From Amoeboradix gromovi (taxonomy: Eukaryota > Sanchytriomycota > Sanchytriomycetes > Sanchytriales > Sanchytriaceae): DNA of 27,121 nucleotides. The stretch is from the NCBI GenBank assembly GCA_018985225.1, contig JADGIF010000050.1, positions 1 through 27,121 on the forward strand, read 5' to 3'. Below, piece after piece: positions 25,602 through 27,121 of this stretch. The notes beneath the pieces are model-generated. The model made no database searches. It had not been told where the DNA came from and saw nothing but the letters and a program-made list of their open reading frames with translations. Position numbers and translations under genes: made by a program. Within the stretch, counting starts at the first letter, position 1. Each line of letters begins with the position of its first letter.

Positions 25602-26226
25602 ATAGTAAATCATTATATATTATACCAAATTGATGTTATACCCCTGTTGAAATTGGATGAATAGAAGACAATGGTACCCAGGCTAAGTACTTTACACGAC
25701 ATGGAGCGCAAGATTAATATTGGTAAATGTATTGTAATACAGATTTACGCTAGCTGCGAGAATTAGGGCAACAAATGAGAACTCCACAAGTAGTGAAGGT
25801 GGATAATGAAAAGAAAAAGACAAGGTTTATGATTTAAGTTACATCATATGAAAGAGGTACTAAAACTGTATTTTACTAGTTTAACCATATGGTTACAGCT
25901 ACGTTACATCATTATTAAAGTTCGCAAACTCAGCAGAGGTGGATCTTGCGTGTGCAGAACTTATGGTAGCAAGGTATTATCCCAAGATTACAAAACGAAA
26001 TAGACGTTAATTATTCTTGAATCTATAAATTCTCAAAACTACTTCAGCTATATTGATAATGACGAGATGACTGGTAAAAAGAGTATCGGTACCTACCATT
26101 TGTCGCCTAAACCATTTGCGATAGTTACTGGATGCTTTTAATTTAAAGGCTCTATCTTTTTAAGATATTTGTTTAAAGAAATTGTTTAGTTTTGTGCATT
26201 GTGACCCAATTGTCACGGCGGTCCCC
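25602..26226. other. region between kinesin and Pam16 with unresolved coding-like pieces
   Basis: Plus strand. 25671 ATG opens MVPRLSTLHDMERKINIGKC. A second frame reads LRELGQQMRTPQVVKVDNEK. A third, ending at TAA 26008-26010, reads SLLKFANSAEVDLACAELMV then ARYYPKITKRNRR. Excising a 20-nt GT...AG segment (GTAATACAGATTTACGCTAG) would join the first two in phase, but it lacks CTAAY. It could be a small multi-intron gene or a decayed one. No family recognised. Confidence 0.3.
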
Positions 26227-26604
26227 ATGTCTCGACCTTTGGCTGCAATTCTAATTGAAGGAACAAAAATAGTGGTAAAAGCATTTGCAGAGGCATATAA
26301 GCATTCCATAAGACAGAGAAATATTAAACCAAGCAAGGATGGAAAACCGGTACAACAACAAGTAATGACATTGGCAGAGGCATCAAAAATATTGAATTTG
26401 GACTTGGAGGAGAAGAATCAAAAAGTTGTAGAAGAACGAATGCTTGATTTAATAGAAAGGAATATTAAGGGTGATTCGTTGTACATTCAAAGCAGGATAT
26501 ACTGGGCATACCACCAATATAAAAACAGCTACAATTTAAAGGACTATACTGGCGACGAGGTACTGAAGAAGTTGCAAAAGAATACTGAGAACAAAATTGA
26601 ATAA
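26227..26604 (+). CDS. PAM16: Pam16/Tim16, TIM23 import-motor subunit
   Basis: 125 aa from ATG 26227. Pam16 (Tim16/Magmas) is a J-like protein of the mitochondrial inner membrane. It pairs with Pam18 and tempers stimulation of mtHsp70 during matrix import. MSRPLAAILIEGTKIVVKAF, then AEAYKHSIRQ, is the family's N-terminal targeting helix (GxxVxxRAFxxAYRQ). TLAEASKILNLD (family TxxEAxxILNV) opens the J-like domain, and GDSLYIQSRIYWAYHQY matches GSFYLQSKVxRAxE. HPD is absent, as expected. An upstream in-frame extension to 26182 starts at a non-ATG codon and resembles nothing. AATAAA follows the stop. Confidence 0.88.
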   Translation: MSRPLAAILIEGTKIVVKAFAEAYKHSIRQRNIKPSKDGKPVQQQVMTLAEASKILNLDLEEKNQKVVEERMLDLIERNIKGDSLYIQSRIYWAYHQYKNSYNLKDYTGDEVLKKLQKNTENKIE

Positions 26605-26711
26605 ATAAAATAAATCATAAACGATTGAGATTGCATAACATGATTTATTATTTGAATAAAAGTTTGTTAGCTTTCCCGGAGCCATTTTAGAATTGACGGG
26701 TCAACTCCTCG
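26605..26711. other. Pam16 3' flank and putative right end of the Fanzor1 element
   Basis: AATAAAATAAATC just after the Pam16 stop provides poly(A)-type signals. The element's terminus probably lies between here and 26752, but no second copy in the window lets me fix it. Confidence 0.3.
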
Positions 26712-27121
26712 TTAAAAGTCCTGATTTCCGAGAAAATCGAGAATTTCCACAGAGAAACTAATGCTAGTTTCTCCGTTACAGTGATTGGTCACGCTTTCAC
26801 TACCCTGAGGTGGGATTAAATAAGGATGCAGATACTTCTATATGTTCCTTGCAGCCATATGATCTATATCTGTCTTCAAATGACACTTTGTACAAGTGTC
26901 GGTTTCTAATTTGGTTTTCTTTAGAGTACCACACCTTGTACATGTCTGACTAGTAAATGATTCAATGCATTCGACCATCGTCTTTCCTCTGTTTACACTT
27001 GAACTTCAAGCGTTGCTTGAATGTGTAATGGGACATTGTAGCCAAGTTTCTTGCGACCTTGCTCGACAAGCTACTTAGCATCTGGCTCGTATTGAACGAG
27101 GGTAAGTATATAAGATCATTT
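26712..27121 (-). pseudogene. Fanzor1 C-terminal region (RuvC and zinc ribbon), broken
   Basis: Runs in from the right edge: IYLPSFNTSQMLSSLSSKVA, then RNLATMSHYTFKQRLKFKC. This is the hallmark Fanzor1/TnpB segment after RuvC-II (LPxFxTxxM...ARxMxxxSHYxFxxxL). A 1-nt deletion near 26985 shifts to GKTMVECIESFTSQTCTRCG, giving CxxC zinc-ribbon pairs (CTRC, CTKC). The RuvC-III region follows as DIDHMAARNI, with the usual RD changed to ID. TAG 26838-26840 interrupts ARNI-x-KYLHPYL, where the family has NILLxxL. The frame then stays open to TAA 26712. Two lesions mean it is inactive as read. The N-terminal part lies beyond the window. Confidence 0.85.
26752..26773. ncRNA. hairpin downstream of the Fanzor1 remnant (possible omega-RNA part)
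   Basis: GAGAAACTA-ATGC-TAGTTTCTC is a perfect 9-bp stem with a 4-nt loop. It lies 65-86 bases past the TAG, in the C-terminal/3' flank overlap where TnpB and Fanzor guide RNAs are encoded. A role as an omega-RNA stem is inference from position and structure only. Confidence 0.35.

Noticed and set aside
26182-26226. Longer Pam16 start
   Set aside because: Non-ATG start and no family similarity before MSRPLAAI.
1-27121. tRNA or rRNA genes
   Set aside because: I looked for cloverleaf A/B-box patterns and rRNA-like conserved blocks and found none I could support.

Overview
The window is nuclear DNA from a eukaryote, very probably an early-diverging fungus. It is AT-rich and gene-dense, with single-copy eukaryotic housekeeping genes on both strands: an SCY1-like pseudokinase, the NatB subunit NAA25/Mdm20, PIG-A, Mdm35/TRIAP1, Mo25/CAB39, a kinesin-14 and Pam16/Tim16. 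A fragment of an Mnn-type mannosyltransferase points to fungi. Two introns proved by homology are only 20 nt (Mo25) and 19 nt (kinesin-14), close to the lower limit known for spliceosomal introns. The species cannot be named from the sequence alone.

Layout. 1-492 is the right part of a decayed transposable element carrying a Fanzor/TnpB-like zinc-ribbon remnant on the minus strand. 568-5815 holds the SCYL2-like gene, an unassigned locus, a mannosyltransferase fragment and a 602-aa protein of unknown function, all on the minus strand. 5953-6731 is an IS607-type element: a serine recombinase (TnpA) overlapped at its 3' end by the N-terminus of a truncated Fanzor1. 6893-7234 is a tandem repeat. 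7235-12905 holds a small possible SMP-domain membrane protein, two small minus-strand ORFs, NAA25, a Cys-rich type I membrane protein and PIG-A. 13303-15378 contains two related TIR elements (A, 0.5 kb, with a Fanzor-like C-terminus; B, a 0.26-kb deletion derivative) around a secreted-protein-like ORF. 15544-18360 holds Mdm35, an STI1-motif protein, a bacterial-type methyltransferase and Mo25.

18516-23439 is a 4.9-kb island bounded by 40-bp perfect terminal inverted repeats next to TA dinucleotides. It carries a frameshifted DDE-type transposase, a second inverted transposase fragment and several unassigned ORFs. 23531-26604 holds kinesin-14, an unresolved coding-like stretch and Pam16. 26712-27121 is the C-terminal half of a second Fanzor1, on the minus strand, followed by a strong hairpin that could belong to its guide RNA.

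The housekeeping genes do not form an operon-like system, though several concern mitochondria or ER membranes (Mdm35, Pam16, PIG-A, the possible SMP protein). The accessory story is the stronger one. One terminal-repeat family (core TGGGACATCAAATATAAAAA, then CTAGACTAA) bounds the 4.9-kb island, elements A and B and the copy at the left edge. Remnants of RNA-guided Fanzor nucleases occur four times, in at least two families: one next to an IS607 recombinase and one inside TIR elements. All identifications are from reading the sequence; no search was run.
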